Source of the DNA: Kribbella jiaozuonensis
GTDB taxonomy: Bacteria; Actinomycetota; Actinomycetes; Propionibacteriales; Kribbellaceae
Assembly: GCF_005233875.1 (NCBI RefSeq)
Contig: NZ_SZPZ01000003.1
Location: 496,001 to 560,000 of the forward strand
Reading direction: 5' to 3'
Length of the DNA: 64,000 nucleotides
Part shown: piece by piece, positions 1 to 7,854 of the stretch
How the letters are laid out: every line of letters begins with the position of its first letter
Position numbering within the stretch: position 1 is the first letter of the stretch
The notes under the pieces: generated by a model
The model's input: the letters and a program-made list of their open reading frames with translations, nothing else
The model's database searches: none
What the model was told of the DNA's origin: nothing
Program-made: the position numbers and the translations under genes

Positions 1-330
1 CTGTTCCCGCTGGCGCCGCACGGGATGGGTGGGTTCGTGGTGCTGACCGTGGCGGAGACGGCCCTGCTCGTCGGTGCGGGCGCGTTCAACCCGTCGTTCG
101 CGACGTACCGGATGGAGCAGACCGAGGACGGGTTCATGTCGCGCGTGGTGGGGTCGTGGTCGATCAGTTCGCGGTGCGTGCAGCCGGCGTTCATCGCGCT
201 CGGCGGCGTGCTCGCGACGGCGATCGGGATGCGGGGCGCGTTGTGGGTCGCAGGGATCAGTTGCACGCTGAGCGCCGTACTGCTGCCTTGGCGGTCGGCT
301 AAACCAGCTGTCGTGCCTGAGCCAGCCTGA
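1..330 (+). CDS. MFS-type transporter, C-terminal fragment
   Basis: The reading frame is open from the first base of the window, so the gene starts upstream and only about the last 109 residues are present. Two hydrophobic segments are visible, one around bases 31-90 and one around bases 181-285. They are followed by a short polar tail (KPAVVPEPA). This is the pattern of the last helices of a major facilitator transporter, but no diagnostic motif is present, so the family call rests on helix pattern and sequence flavour. Its 3' end overlaps the convergent NUDIX gene by 32 bp. Substrate unknown. Confidence 0.6.
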   Translation: MFPLAPHGMGGFVVLTVAETALLVGAGAFNPSFATYRMEQTEDGFMSRVVGSWSISSRCVQPAFIALGGVLATAIGMRGALWVAGISCTLSAVLLPWRSAKPAVVPEPA

Positions 331-832
331 CGATCGGGCCCATCACCCCGCCGGGCTGGCCGTCGAGGTAGTCGGCCGCCTCGTCCGGGGGCAGCACCAG
401 CACCTCGGTGACCTGCTCGCCGTCCTCGGGGTTGGTCGGCTCCTGCTCGATGACGACGTCGGCGACGAAGTTCGCCCAGTACGAGACCGGATGCGGCAGA
501 TGGGGACGGTACGGCGCGGGCCGGCGATGGTCGGCGCGGTGGGCGCCGAGCCAGATCAGCGGGCCGGTCAGTCGCGCGCCGGCTTCCTCGAGCAACTCGC
601 GCTCGACGAGCTGCTCGATCGTCTCGCCGGGCTCGCGGGTGCCGCCGGGCAGGAAGCGCCAGCCGATGTCGTTGCCGCAGACAACGATTCCGCCGGTGGT
701 CCGGCAGACGACATGGACGTTGCTGATCAGTTCGTCCGGCGGTTCGTCGACGGTGAACCGGACATCGAGGTCGCCCCACTCCCAGTAACCGGGTGCGAAC
801 AGTTCGGGGAACTCCTCTGCCCAGGCCTGCAT
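299..832 (-). CDS. NUDIX hydrolase
   Basis: A 177-residue protein when started at the ATG at 832 (MQAWAEEF). A complete Nudix box lies at about residues 64-86: GGTREPGE, seven residues, then RELLEEAGA, matching GX5EX7REUXEEXGU. It should therefore bind divalent metal and hydrolyse a nucleoside-diphosphate-linked substrate. The substrate cannot be read from sequence. An in-frame ATG at 862 would add ten residues, but its codon interlocks with the ATG at 861 of the divergent gene. I prefer 832, although its Shine-Dalgarno match (GAGG) is poorly spaced. The 5' extension beyond 862 is low-complexity Ser/Ala and unlikely to be coding. Confidence 0.85.
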   Translation of the reverse strand: MQAWAEEFPELFAPGYWEWGDLDVRFTVDEPPDELISNVHVVCRTTGGIVVCGNDIGWRFLPGGTREPGETIEQLVERELLEEAGARLTGPLIWLGAHRADHRRPAPYRPHLPHPVSYWANFVADVVIEQEPTNPEDGEQVTEVLVLPPDEAADYLDGQPGGVMGPIVRLAQARQLV

Positions 833-860
833 AGCCTCATTCTGCGCTACCGTCGCACGC

Positions 861-1355
861 ATGGCGCACCCCGACCCCGAGCCCGAGTCCACCCCGGGCC
901 CCGACACCGAGCCGGCCGCGGCAGCCGAGGCCGATGCGGAGGCTGAGGCGAAGGTCGAGGAGAGTCCTGAGGAGAAGCAGCAGCGGACGATCATCCGCTT
1001 CCTGTGGTCCTGTTCCTGGCTGACTGTGTTGACCGGAGTGTTCCTGCTCTCCGGGGTGCTCCAGACCTACAAGACCTACAGCGCGCTCTCCTGGCTCGGC
1101 GCAGTCGTCGCCGTCCTGTGCCTGGTCGCACTGATCGCGGCGTACGTCGCCTGCGCCCGCGGCAAGCTCACCCTGCGGACCCGACTGCTCGGCCCGTTCG
1201 ACCTGTTCCAGCTGAGCACCCTGGTCATGGTGGTCGCCGTGATCTGCGGCCTTCTCATACCGTCGAGCAACACCGCCGCGCTGGCGCTGCTCCTCCCGTG
1301 GGCCCTGACCTACTGGATGTACGGCCTGGACCGGACGAAGACACCCACTACTTGA
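861..1355 (+). CDS. small four-helix membrane protein of unknown function
   Basis: A 164-residue protein. Residues 1-40 are acidic and Pro/Glu/Ala-rich, followed by about four hydrophobic segments near residues 49-69, 77-99, 115-133 and 138-153, with a positively charged loop (CARGKLTLRTR) between the second and third. The charge distribution suggests a cytoplasmic N-terminus. I do not recognise the family. It is divergent from the NUDIX gene and its stop overlaps the convergent endonuclease IV-like gene by 8 bp. There is no evident operon partner. Confidence 0.65.
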   Translation: MAHPDPEPESTPGPDTEPAAAAEADAEAEAKVEESPEEKQQRTIIRFLWSCSWLTVLTGVFLLSGVLQTYKTYSALSWLGAVVAVLCLVALIAAYVACARGKLTLRTRLLGPFDLFQLSTLVMVVAVICGLLIPSSNTAALALLLPWALTYWMYGLDRTKTPTT

Positions 1356-2151
1356 GGTGCGCCCGCAGGTAGTCCAGGTCGGCCTTCTGCCCGTTGTTCG
1401 CGTTCGGGGTCTCGACGACGACCGGCGCGCCGGCCGCCTGCACGACCGCGACGATGTCGGCCGGGTCGATATGACCCTCCTCGAAGTTGCTGTGCCGGTC
1501 CGCGCCCGAGCCGAACTCGTCGCGTGATCCGTTGGCGTGCACCAGGTCGATCCGCCCGGTGATCGCCTTCACCTTCTCGACGATCGTGGGCAGTTCCTCG
1601 CCGGCCGCGTGGAAGTGACAGGTGTCCAGGCAGAATCCGACGTTCTCCAGCCGGTCGTTGCCCGAGGCCTGCACCGCCTCCCAGAGCCGCGCGATCCGGT
1701 CCAGCTGCCGGGCCATCGCGTTCTCCCCGCCGGCCGTGTTCTCGATCAGCAGCGGCACCGGCAGCTCGGCCCGCTCGATGCACTTGCGCCAGTTGTCGAA
1801 ACCGGCCTCCGGGTCGTCCTCGTCGCCGACGTGCCCGCCGTGCACGATCACGCCCTTGACGTCGATCTCGGCCGCCTTGTCCAGCGTCTGCTGCAACAGC
1901 TTCCGGCTCGGGATCCGGATCCGGTTGTTCGTGTTCGCGACGTTCAACCGGTACGGCGCGTGCACGTAGAGATCCACGCCCGCGGCGGCGGCGCGGGTCT
2001 TCAGCGCCTCCTCGCCATCGGCGTACGCGAGCTTCGGCGCCTTGTAGTCCTGCGGGTTCCCCAGGAAGAACTGCACCAGGTCGGCACCCCGATCGGCAGC
2101 CTCCGCCAACGGGTCTTCCTGCTCCACATGTGCACCGAGCTTCACAGTCAT
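1348..2151 (-). CDS. endonuclease IV / AP endonuclease family 2 protein
   Basis: A 267-residue TIM-barrel protein of the endonuclease IV (Nfo) and xylose-isomerase-like superfamily. The metal-ligand pattern is readable in order: HAPY, VHGGH, IENTA, DTCH, VHANGS, RHSNFEEGH and VETP. This matches the trinuclear zinc site of enzymes that cleave 5' of abasic sites in DNA base-excision repair. Length is close to the usual 270-285. The ATG at 2151 is chosen because the fold begins at once (KLGAHV). A non-DNA sugar isomerase of the same superfamily is the alternative, but retention of all metal ligands favours the repair enzyme. Confidence 0.85.
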   Translation of the reverse strand: MTVKLGAHVEQEDPLAEAADRGADLVQFFLGNPQDYKAPKLAYADGEEALKTRAAAAGVDLYVHAPYRLNVANTNNRIRIPSRKLLQQTLDKAAEIDVKGVIVHGGHVGDEDDPEAGFDNWRKCIERAELPVPLLIENTAGGENAMARQLDRIARLWEAVQASGNDRLENVGFCLDTCHFHAAGEELPTIVEKVKAITGRIDLVHANGSRDEFGSGADRHSNFEEGHIDPADIVAVVQAAGAPVVVETPNANNGQKADLDYLRAHLK

Positions 2152-2181
2152 GACCCCACCCTAGAACTCTCCACGGACAGT

Positions 2182-2682
2182 TCAGGAACCCCATCCGGCC
2201 GACCGGGTCACGGTCCGCCCGGCGTCGCTCGGCGGCTGGACCGGGCGGCCTTCGAACTCGGTGGACAGAACGATGTGGGTGTTCATCTCGCCGTGTTCGC
2301 CGAGCCGTTCGAACAGGCCCTCGAGGTGCTGCATAGACGTGACGCGGACCCGCAGCATCGAGCAGGAGTTGCCGCTGAGCTTGTGGATCTCCAGTACTTC
2401 GGGGAAGTCCTCGGCGCGGGTGGTCTTCAGCAGGCACCGACCGGTTGTGCAGCGCATCTGGACGAACGCCGACAACGGCTGTCCGGCCCGGCCCGGGTCG
2501 ACCTCGGCGCGATAGCCCTTGATCACCCCGGCCTCTTCCAGGCGGCGGACCCGGTCGGCGACGGCAGGTGGGGAGAGGTTGACCCGCTTGCCGAGCTGGT
2601 TGAAGGACAGGCGGCCGTCGGACTGCAGTGCGGCCAGGATCTGCCAGTCGGTGGAGTCGAGTTCGCGCTCCTGAAAGGTCAT
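2182..2682 (-). CDS. Lrp/AsnC family transcriptional regulator
   Basis: A 166-residue protein. The N-terminal helix-turn-helix has the family signature: LDSTDWQILAALQ, then LSFNQLGKRVNLSPPAVADRVRRLEEAGVI. It is followed by an alpha-beta RAM ligand domain (about residues 65-150). The ATG at 2682 was chosen over the long upstream extension because the Lrp fold begins there and the length fits the family. It is divergent from an MFS transporter starting at 2777, with 94 bp between, and probably controls that exporter in response to an amino acid or other small ligand. That pairing is inference from gene arrangement. Confidence 0.88.
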   Translation of the reverse strand: MTFQERELDSTDWQILAALQSDGRLSFNQLGKRVNLSPPAVADRVRRLEEAGVIKGYRAEVDPGRAGQPLSAFVQMRCTTGRCLLKTTRAEDFPEVLEIHKLSGNSCSMLRVRVTSMQHLEGLFERLGEHGEMNTHIVLSTEFEGRPVQPPSDAGRTVTRSAGWGS

Positions 2683-2776
2683 CTCCCCAGAACACCTTCG
2701 ATATCGGTCCTCCACAAGGGCAGACGCCTTCCTTCGAGCATTCTGCACGGCAGGCGGCCTTTCTAGCGTTGTAAGC

Positions 2777-3895
2777 ATGCTGATCCCGGTCGTTGTTGCT
2801 GCCGCCCTGATGAACGCCGCGATGGTCGCTGCCAGTGCGGTCAGCGCCATCCTGATCGCCGACGACCTCGGTCCGGCCCTGGCCGGCCTCCCCAACACCG
2901 CTGGTGTCCTCGGCACAGCCGCCGGCGCCATGGCAGTCGGCCGCTGGACAGCCAGACTCGGACGAGCCCAGGCCCTCCGCACCGGGTACGGCGTGGGCGT
3001 CGCCGGGGGAGCGTCGACTGTCCTCGCGGCTGTCGGCGGACCGGTCGCGCTGCTCTTCGTAGGCATGTTCCTGCTCGGCGTCGGGAACGCAGCGAGTCTC
3101 CTGTCCCGCTACGCCGCCGCTGACGCCGCACCACCTGATCGACGCTCCCAGGCCATGAGCACAGTCATCTGGGCAAGCACGATCGGTGCCGCCGGCGGAC
3201 CGTTCCTGATGGCGCCGTCCCAGTCGTTCGCATCGGGCTTCGGTCTCCCGGCGATCGCAGGTCCGTTCCTCCTTGCCCTCGCTGCAGTCTTCTCCGCACT
3301 GGTCGCGTCGACGTACATCCGGCGTACCAGGTCGACCGATGCGCCTGAGGTCCGTCCAGTGGCTGGCGGTCACTCAGTACTACTGGCGGCTGGCGTCATG
3401 GTGGTCGGCCAGTTGGTGATGGTGTCGGTGATGACAGCAGTCCCCGTCCACACCCACCTGCACCACGACGGACTCGGGCTGCTGGGGGTCATGCTGTCCA
3501 TCCACACCCTGGGGATGTTCGCCCTGTCTCCGCTGACGGGCTGGTGCATCGACAGGTTCGGGCCCCGCGTGGTGACGCTGGCCGGACTGGTCGGGTTGCT
3601 GGCGGCCGCAGTACTCGTCACTCGGACCGGACTGGTTTTCACACCGGCGTTGTTCCTGCTCGGCTACGCGTGGAACCTCTGCTACCTCGGCGGCAGCGCC
3701 CAGTTGGGTTCGGCCGAGCTGGAGAGCCGCGTGGAGTCGTTGATCTGGACCGTTTCCGCGCTCGCCACCGCGGCGTCGCCGTGGCTGTTCACGCTCGGCG
3801 GGTTCCCGGTGCTGGCGATGATCTCGGTGATTCTCGCCGTACCGTTGCTCGTGCTGGTGCTCCGTCGCGGTGAGCGCATCGTCGTACCGCGGTGA
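2777..3895 (+). CDS. MFS transporter
   Basis: A 372-residue protein with about twelve hydrophobic segments and no soluble domain, a compact major facilitator. The loop between helices 2 and 3 carries GRWTARLGRAQALR, an MFS motif-A-like basic loop, and a similar loop recurs in the second half (CIDRFGPRV). Likely an efflux pump of the plasma membrane; substrate unknown. It faces the Lrp regulator across a 94-bp promoter region, a common exporter-regulator arrangement. Start at the ATG at 2777. A weak purine stretch precedes it, so a short leader or leaderless transcript is possible. Confidence 0.85.
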   Translation: MLIPVVVAAALMNAAMVAASAVSAILIADDLGPALAGLPNTAGVLGTAAGAMAVGRWTARLGRAQALRTGYGVGVAGGASTVLAAVGGPVALLFVGMFLLGVGNAASLLSRYAAADAAPPDRRSQAMSTVIWASTIGAAGGPFLMAPSQSFASGFGLPAIAGPFLLALAAVFSALVASTYIRRTRSTDAPEVRPVAGGHSVLLAAGVMVVGQLVMVSVMTAVPVHTHLHHDGLGLLGVMLSIHTLGMFALSPLTGWCIDRFGPRVVTLAGLVGLLAAAVLVTRTGLVFTPALFLLGYAWNLCYLGGSAQLGSAELESRVESLIWTVSALATAASPWLFTLGGFPVLAMISVILAVPLLVLVLRRGERIVVPR

Positions 3896-3966
3896 CTCAG
3901 AGTCATCACAACAGGCCTGTGGATATGGTCAATAGGCCATCCGGACGCTGGTATTCTTTGGATGTG

Positions 3967-4060
3967 GCCCGGTCCTCGACCGGGCTCATTGCTTGGCGTC
4001 GGCGGCAATTGCCGACGGTGAGCACAATCGCATCGCCCTCCTGCCACGGAGAGACCGTGG
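3967..4060 (+). promoter_or_regulatory. structured 5' leader of rpsF (three hairpins)
   Basis: Three perfect inverted repeats lie between the MFS stop and rpsF. They are 3967-3974/3978-3985 (GCCCGGTC/GACCGGGC), 3997-4003/4011-4017 (CGTCGGC/GCCGACG) and 4044-4049/4055-4060 (CCACGG/CCGTGG). A -10-like TATTCT is at 3952-3957. Ribosomal-protein leaders upstream of rpsF in other bacteria bind the S6-S18 dimer as autoregulators. Whether this leader does so is inference; I did not find the published consensus by eye. Confidence 0.5.
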
Positions 4061-4091
4061 CCGCCAAGTCCGAAGGAGGTGGAGTTCGCGC

Positions 4092-4382
4092 ATGCGTCGT
4101 TATGAAGTCATGGTGATCCTCGACCCGGAGCTCGATGAGCGCACCGTGGAGCCGTCCATCGACCAGTACCTGAACATCGTCCGCAAGGAAGGTGGCACGG
4201 TCGAGAAGCTCGACATCTGGGGTCGTCGCAAGCTTGCCTATGACGTGAAGAAGAAGTCCGAAGGCATCTATGCCGTCGTCGACCTGACCGCCGAGCCGGC
4301 GGTGGTGAAGGAGCTCGACCGTCAGCTCACGCTGAACGAGTCGATCCTGCGCACCAAGGTCATCCGGCCGGACCAGCACTGA
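4092..4382 (+). CDS. rpsF: 30S ribosomal protein S6
   Basis: A 96-residue protein, the expected length for bacterial S6. It opens MRRYEVMVILDPELDE and has the conserved segment IWGRRKLAYDVKKKSEGIY. S6 binds 16S rRNA together with S18 on the small-subunit platform. It is the first gene of the rpsF-ssb-rpsR-rplI block conserved across Actinomycetota. GGAGGT at 4075-4080 fixes the start at 4092, rather than the in-frame start upstream. It is likely transcribed from the leader just upstream and may be co-transcribed through rplI, after which a strong terminator stands. Confidence 0.98.
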   Translation: MRRYEVMVILDPELDERTVEPSIDQYLNIVRKEGGTVEKLDIWGRRKLAYDVKKKSEGIYAVVDLTAEPAVVKELDRQLTLNESILRTKVIRPDQH

Positions 4383-4430
4383 GCCTAGGGTCGTCAGCAG
4401 CCTCGGTACTGTCGGCACCGGCCGGTACCA

Positions 4431-4454
4431 ATAGCTGTAGACATAGCTGTAGAC
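4431..4454 (+). repeat. 12-bp tandem direct repeat upstream of ssb
   Basis: The 12-mer ATAGCTGTAGAC occurs twice head to tail at 4431-4442 and 4443-4454, followed by a partial third (ACAG). It lies in the rpsF-ssb gap, about 30 bp before the ssb ATG. It could be a regulator site or simple slippage. Confidence 0.8.
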
Positions 4455-4485
4455 ACAGCCACACCCGATAGCAGGAGGAACGGCA

Positions 4486-5079
4486 ATGGCAGGCGAACCA
4501 CCTATCACCCTGATCGGTAACCTCACGGGTGATCCGGAACTGCGCTTCACGCCCTCGGGCGCTGCGGTAGCGAATTTCACCGTCGCGTGCACTCCGCGGA
4601 CGCTGGACCGGCAATCGAACGAGTGGAAGGACGGGGAAACCCTCTTCATCTCGTGCGCGGTGTGGCGTCAGGTTGCCGAGAATGTTGCCGAGTCCCTGAC
4701 CCGGGGTTCCCGGGTCGTCGTCACCGGCCGCCTCAAGGCGCGCAGCTACGACGACCGCGACGGGAACAAGCGCACCGTCTTCGAGTGTGATGTCGAAGAG
4801 ATCGGCGCGAGCATGCGCTACGCGACGCTGAAGATCTCCAAGACCTCGCGTTCCGACGGCGGTGGCGGCGGTTTCGGTGGTGGCGGTGGTGGCGGCCAGC
4901 AGTTCGGTGGCGGCGGCAACCAGGGAGGTGGCAACCAGGGCGGCGGCTACGGCGGCGGTCAGGGCGGCCAGCAGAACGACCCCTGGGCAACCCCGCAAGG
5001 CGGTGGCGGTCAGTCCGCCCCGCAGAACGACCCCTGGGCCAGCCAGGGCGGCGGCTCGATGGAGGAGCCCCCGTTCTGA
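4486..5079 (+). CDS. ssb: single-stranded DNA-binding protein
   Basis: A 197-residue protein. Residues 1-110 form an OB fold (ITLIGNLTGDPELRFTPSG, then VANFTVACTPR), the ssDNA-binding core. Next comes a long Gly/Gln/Asn-rich disordered linker with repeated GGGG runs. The C-terminus is an acidic tip (MEEPPF) that docks replication and repair partners. Two copies of QNDPWA sit in the tail. RBS AGGAGG at 4473-4478 supports the ATG at 4486. It lies between rpsF and rpsR as in most actinobacteria, coupling replication and translation gene expression. Confidence 0.97.
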   Translation: MAGEPPITLIGNLTGDPELRFTPSGAAVANFTVACTPRTLDRQSNEWKDGETLFISCAVWRQVAENVAESLTRGSRVVVTGRLKARSYDDRDGNKRTVFECDVEEIGASMRYATLKISKTSRSDGGGGGFGGGGGGGQQFGGGGNQGGGNQGGGYGGGQGGQQNDPWATPQGGGGQSAPQNDPWASQGGGSMEEPPF

Positions 5080-5151
5080 TCGGCCCGCAAACCCGTTAGG
5101 GACCATTCCGGCACTCGTGCCGGGCTCTGGAAATAGGAAGAGAGCACCACA

Positions 5152-5385
5152 ATGGCCAAGATCATTCGGAAGCCGAAGAAGAAGGTCTGCGGCTTCTGCA
5201 AGGACAAGGCGACGTACGTCGATTACAAGGACACCGCGCTCCTGCGCAAGTTCATCTCGGACCGCGGCAAGATCCGCGCCCGCCGGGTGACCGGGAACTG
5301 CGTGCAGCACCAGCGCGATGTCGCGACCGCTATCAAGAACGCTCGTGAGGTGGCCCTGCTGCCGTACACGAGCACCGCTCGCTGA
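5152..5385 (+). CDS. rpsR: 30S ribosomal protein S18
   Basis: A 77-residue protein with the S18 core YKDTALLRKFISDRGKI and RVTGNC followed by a basic helix. The N-terminal CGFC pair plus the later Cys in TGNC indicate the zinc-binding, cysteine-containing form rather than the zinc-free paralog that replaces it under zinc starvation. Family knowledge: S18 binds 16S rRNA next to S6. A purine-rich RBS (AGGAAGAGAG) precedes the ATG at 5152. rplI follows 14 bp after its stop. Confidence 0.97.
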   Translation: MAKIIRKPKKKVCGFCKDKATYVDYKDTALLRKFISDRGKIRARRVTGNCVQHQRDVATAIKNAREVALLPYTSTAR

Positions 5386-5399
5386 GGGAGGCGCGGACC

Positions 5400-5846
5400 A
5401 TGAAGCTCATCCTGTCTCAGGAGGTCGAGGGCCTCGGGGCTCCCGGCGACATCGTCGAGGTGAAGGACGGCTACGGCCGTAACTACCTGGTTCCGCGCGG
5501 CCTGGCCATCGGCTGGACCCGCGGCGCCGAGAAGCAGATCCAGACGATCAAGCGGGCGCGTGACGCCCGGGCGATCCAGGGCAAGGAGCACGCGAGCGAG
5601 GTCAAGAACCAGCTCGAGCAGCTCAACGTGACCCTGGCCGTCAAGGCCGGCGACACCGGCCGCCTGTTCGGTTCGGTCACCCCGGCAGACATCGCCACGG
5701 CGATCAAGTCCGCCGGCGGCCCGCTGGTCGAGAAGCGCGCGATTGCGATCGCGTCGCCGATCAAGACCACCGGCAAGCACCAGGTCGCGGTTCAGCTGCA
5801 CCCGGAGGTGGCCGCCACGGTCCGCCTCGAGGTTGCCGCTAACTGA
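5400..5846 (+). CDS. rplI: 50S ribosomal protein L9
   Basis: A 148-residue protein of typical length. The N-terminal domain has the L9 signature: MKLILSQEVEGLG, PGDIVEVKDGYGRNYLVPRG and a Gly/Asn loop. A long connecting helix (residues 40-75) leads to the C-terminal domain. It binds 23S rRNA at the L1-stalk base. GGGAGG upstream of the ATG at 5400 is a good RBS. It is the last gene of the ribosomal block, closed by the terminator at 5862-5902. Confidence 0.98.
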   Translation: MKLILSQEVEGLGAPGDIVEVKDGYGRNYLVPRGLAIGWTRGAEKQIQTIKRARDARAIQGKEHASEVKNQLEQLNVTLAVKAGDTGRLFGSVTPADIATAIKSAGGPLVEKRAIAIASPIKTTGKHQVAVQLHPEVAATVRLEVAAN

Positions 5847-5861
5847 CCACAGCACCAGCAC

Positions 5862-5902
5862 GAAGGCCCGCGTTCCCGGAAGGGAGCGCGGGCCTTCCGT
5901 TT
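5862..5902 (+). terminator. rho-independent terminator after rplI
   Basis: Perfect 11-bp arms GAAGGCCCGCG (5862-5872) and CGCGGGCCTTC (5887-5897) flank a nested TCCC/GGGA stem and are followed by CCGTTT. Placed 16 bp past the rplI stop. It may also serve the opposite strand, where the small secreted-protein gene ends at 5919. Confidence 0.88.
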
Positions 5903-5918
5903 CAGTAGACGGCTGTGT

Positions 5919-6182
5919 TCAGCCGGGAAGGTCCTGGACGGTCGGCCACTCGACCGGGCCGGGCTCCGACGAGCTGTCGCTCGTGTCGTCCGGCTTCGCC
6001 ACCGCGGGCCACTCGGCCGGCGCGGGCTGCGCCGCCTCGCCGTCGTTGTCGTCGGGCAGCGCCACCGTCGGCCACTCGGTCGGCGCCGGTTCGTTGTCAT
6101 CGGCAAACACTTGGGCGGACGGCAGCAGCAGTACGCCGACCGCCATCAGCGTCAGCGCCGACCGACGCAGTAAACCACTCAT
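5919..6182 (-). CDS. small secreted protein with three EWPxV repeats
   Basis: An 87-residue protein. Residues 1-27 look like a Sec signal peptide (basic start, hydrophobic core, cleavage near VFADD). The mature part is about 60 residues and holds three near-identical acidic, Pro-rich units ending EWPTV, EWPAV and EWPTV, spaced by PDD-rich linkers. No family recognised. The ATG overlaps the stop of the membrane propeller gene (ATGA at 6179-6182), so the two are translationally coupled and probably work together at the cell surface. It lies next to, but transcribed away from, the secretion-like locus. Role unknown. Confidence 0.7.
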   Translation of the reverse strand: MSGLLRRSALTLMAVGVLLLPSAQVFADDNEPAPTEWPTVALPDDNDGEAAQPAPAEWPAVAKPDDTSDSSSEPGPVEWPTVQDLPG

Positions 6183-7606
6183 CGTGGGGCCGGGTTCAGT
6201 GCGTAGAGGACCGAGTCGAAGACGACGATCGCGTGGTTACCGGCGATGCCCCACGGGCGGGTCGGCGCCGGGTCCAGCGGGTGCTGCGGCCGGCCCGGGG
6301 TGACGGCGTACATCTTGCTGCCCATCGTGCCGTAGATCAGCGTGCCGGTGATCGACAGCGGGTGGAAATCCTGCAGCATGACGATCCGCGGCTTGGCCAG
6401 GTTGATCAGGCACTCACCCCAGGCCGCCATCTTGCGGTTCGGATCCGGCACCCAGTCCCAGGACTGGACGTCGGATGACGACGAAGGCTGGCAGACCGCG
6501 ACGACCTTGCCGCTCGCGGTCGAGTGCACGGTCGGGATCACCTTCTCGGGATCCTTGGTCGGCCAGATCGCCAGCGCGTAGTCCGGGCTGGCGGACAGCA
6601 CCTGCTGAGGCTTGTCGGCGATCGCGCCACCCGGCTTCTGCGGGACGATCGTCTGCAACGGCTTGTCCGGCGCGCTCCAGAAGAACGGCCCCTTGAACTG
6701 CGAGATCAGCGCGCGATCGCCCTCGGCGAGCAGGATCGTCGACAGCCGAGGCTGGTTCGGTACGGCTTTGAGCTCGCCGCCCGACATCACCATCGCTCCG
6801 CCGGTGCCGCTCAGCGTGATCAGCGGCGACTTGCCGAAGAACTGCACCTTGGCGCCGTCGGGGAGCCCGACCTTCTTCGCCTCGGCACCGCCGCCGGCCC
6901 AGTAGAACAAGGTGTCCTGCGTTGCGATCGCGACCACCAGCTTGCCGTCGATCGTCGTGTAGACAGGGCTTTCCGCGTCCTTCGGCACCTGGTCCTGCCA
7001 CAACACCTTGCCGTTGGCATCGAAGACGGCGATCTTGCCGTCCGTCGTCAGGATCGCGACCTCGGTGCCGTCGGGCTTGATCGCGGGCGACGTGCCCGCG
7101 GCGATGTTGACCGTCCAGCCGGCGTGCGTGGTGAAGCCCGGCGGTACGTTGCCCGGCGAGAACTCGTCCGAACGGACCGACGGACCGGGCAGGGACGGCA
7201 GCAGCGGTGACGCGGTGACGGTCGGCTTCTTGTGCAGGTTGGGTTTGATCACCGCCACGAACACGATCGTGCCGATGACCAGGACGCAGCCCACCACCAT
7301 CGCCACGATGATCGGCCAGATCGGTTTCTGTCCGCCGTTGCGGCCGCGGCCGGAGTCGGCCTCGATCGCCTCGACCTGTCCGTCGGGGTGGATGATCAGC
7401 GGCCAGGAGGCACCGTCGGACTCCACCGCGGTCGCCTTCACCGCGCGGCCGAGCTGTGCGGCTCGCTCGCTGACGAGCTGGATCGCGGCCTGCCGCGGGT
7501 CGTGATGATTGACCGGGTGACTGCGCCCGGCGATCTTCACCTCGGCGTTGTGGTCGTCGTAGAGCCGGATCGTTACTTTCGGCCAGGACGGGATCTTGTC
7601 AGCCAC
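6179..7606 (-). CDS. single-pass membrane protein with extracellular beta-propeller-like domain
   Basis: A 475-residue protein. Residues 1-95 are a soluble, probably cytoplasmic domain (KVTIRLYDDHNAEVKIAG). A single membrane helix spans about residues 96-120, and the rest is extracellular. The large domain has PQQ/WD-like repeated strands (IAVFDANGKVLWQDQVP and similar), as in beta-propellers. I recognise no enzyme motif. Start ATG at 7606. It is divergent from the secretion-like operon across 248 bp and translationally coupled to the small repeat protein downstream. A surface scaffold or sensor for the secretion system is a reasonable guess but unproven. Confidence 0.65.
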   Translation of the reverse strand: MADKIPSWPKVTIRLYDDHNAEVKIAGRSHPVNHHDPRQAAIQLVSERAAQLGRAVKATAVESDGASWPLIIHPDGQVEAIEADSGRGRNGGQKPIWPIIVAMVVGCVLVIGTIVFVAVIKPNLHKKPTVTASPLLPSLPGPSVRSDEFSPGNVPPGFTTHAGWTVNIAAGTSPAIKPDGTEVAILTTDGKIAVFDANGKVLWQDQVPKDAESPVYTTIDGKLVVAIATQDTLFYWAGGGAEAKKVGLPDGAKVQFFGKSPLITLSGTGGAMVMSGGELKAVPNQPRLSTILLAEGDRALISQFKGPFFWSAPDKPLQTIVPQKPGGAIADKPQQVLSASPDYALAIWPTKDPEKVIPTVHSTASGKVVAVCQPSSSSDVQSWDWVPDPNRKMAAWGECLINLAKPRIVMLQDFHPLSITGTLIYGTMGSKMYAVTPGRPQHPLDPAPTRPWGIAGNHAIVVFDSVLYALNPAPR

Positions 7607-7854
7607 GATGACCTCTCATTCCCGCCACAGATCTCCCTCGCTCATCCGACTACGACGTCCTCGTTCTAGCATGTCCCCCGCACGAGGCATGCCAGGGATT
7701 CCGGGCAGGCAGAAACCACACGAGCCCGCCGGCTCGACTGACCCCGACAAGGGGGTAGAAACATCCTCGCCTGTGGATGGGTCACGAACGTACACCCGGA
7801 AAGCGAGAGAATACTGTGGGCGACAGCCTGTGACGCACCGCGAGAGGAGGGGCC

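Noticed and set aside
1310..3373. 687-codon open frame on the minus strand across the AP endonuclease and Lrp genes
   Set aside because: Arg/Gly-rich shadow of two well-supported genes; the protein has no domain and overlaps a promoter region.
7721..7736. small hairpin CGAGCC/GGCTCG between the divergent membrane and secretion genes
   Set aside because: Only 6-bp arms with a 4-nt loop in very GC-rich DNA, no U-run or conserved spacing; likely chance.
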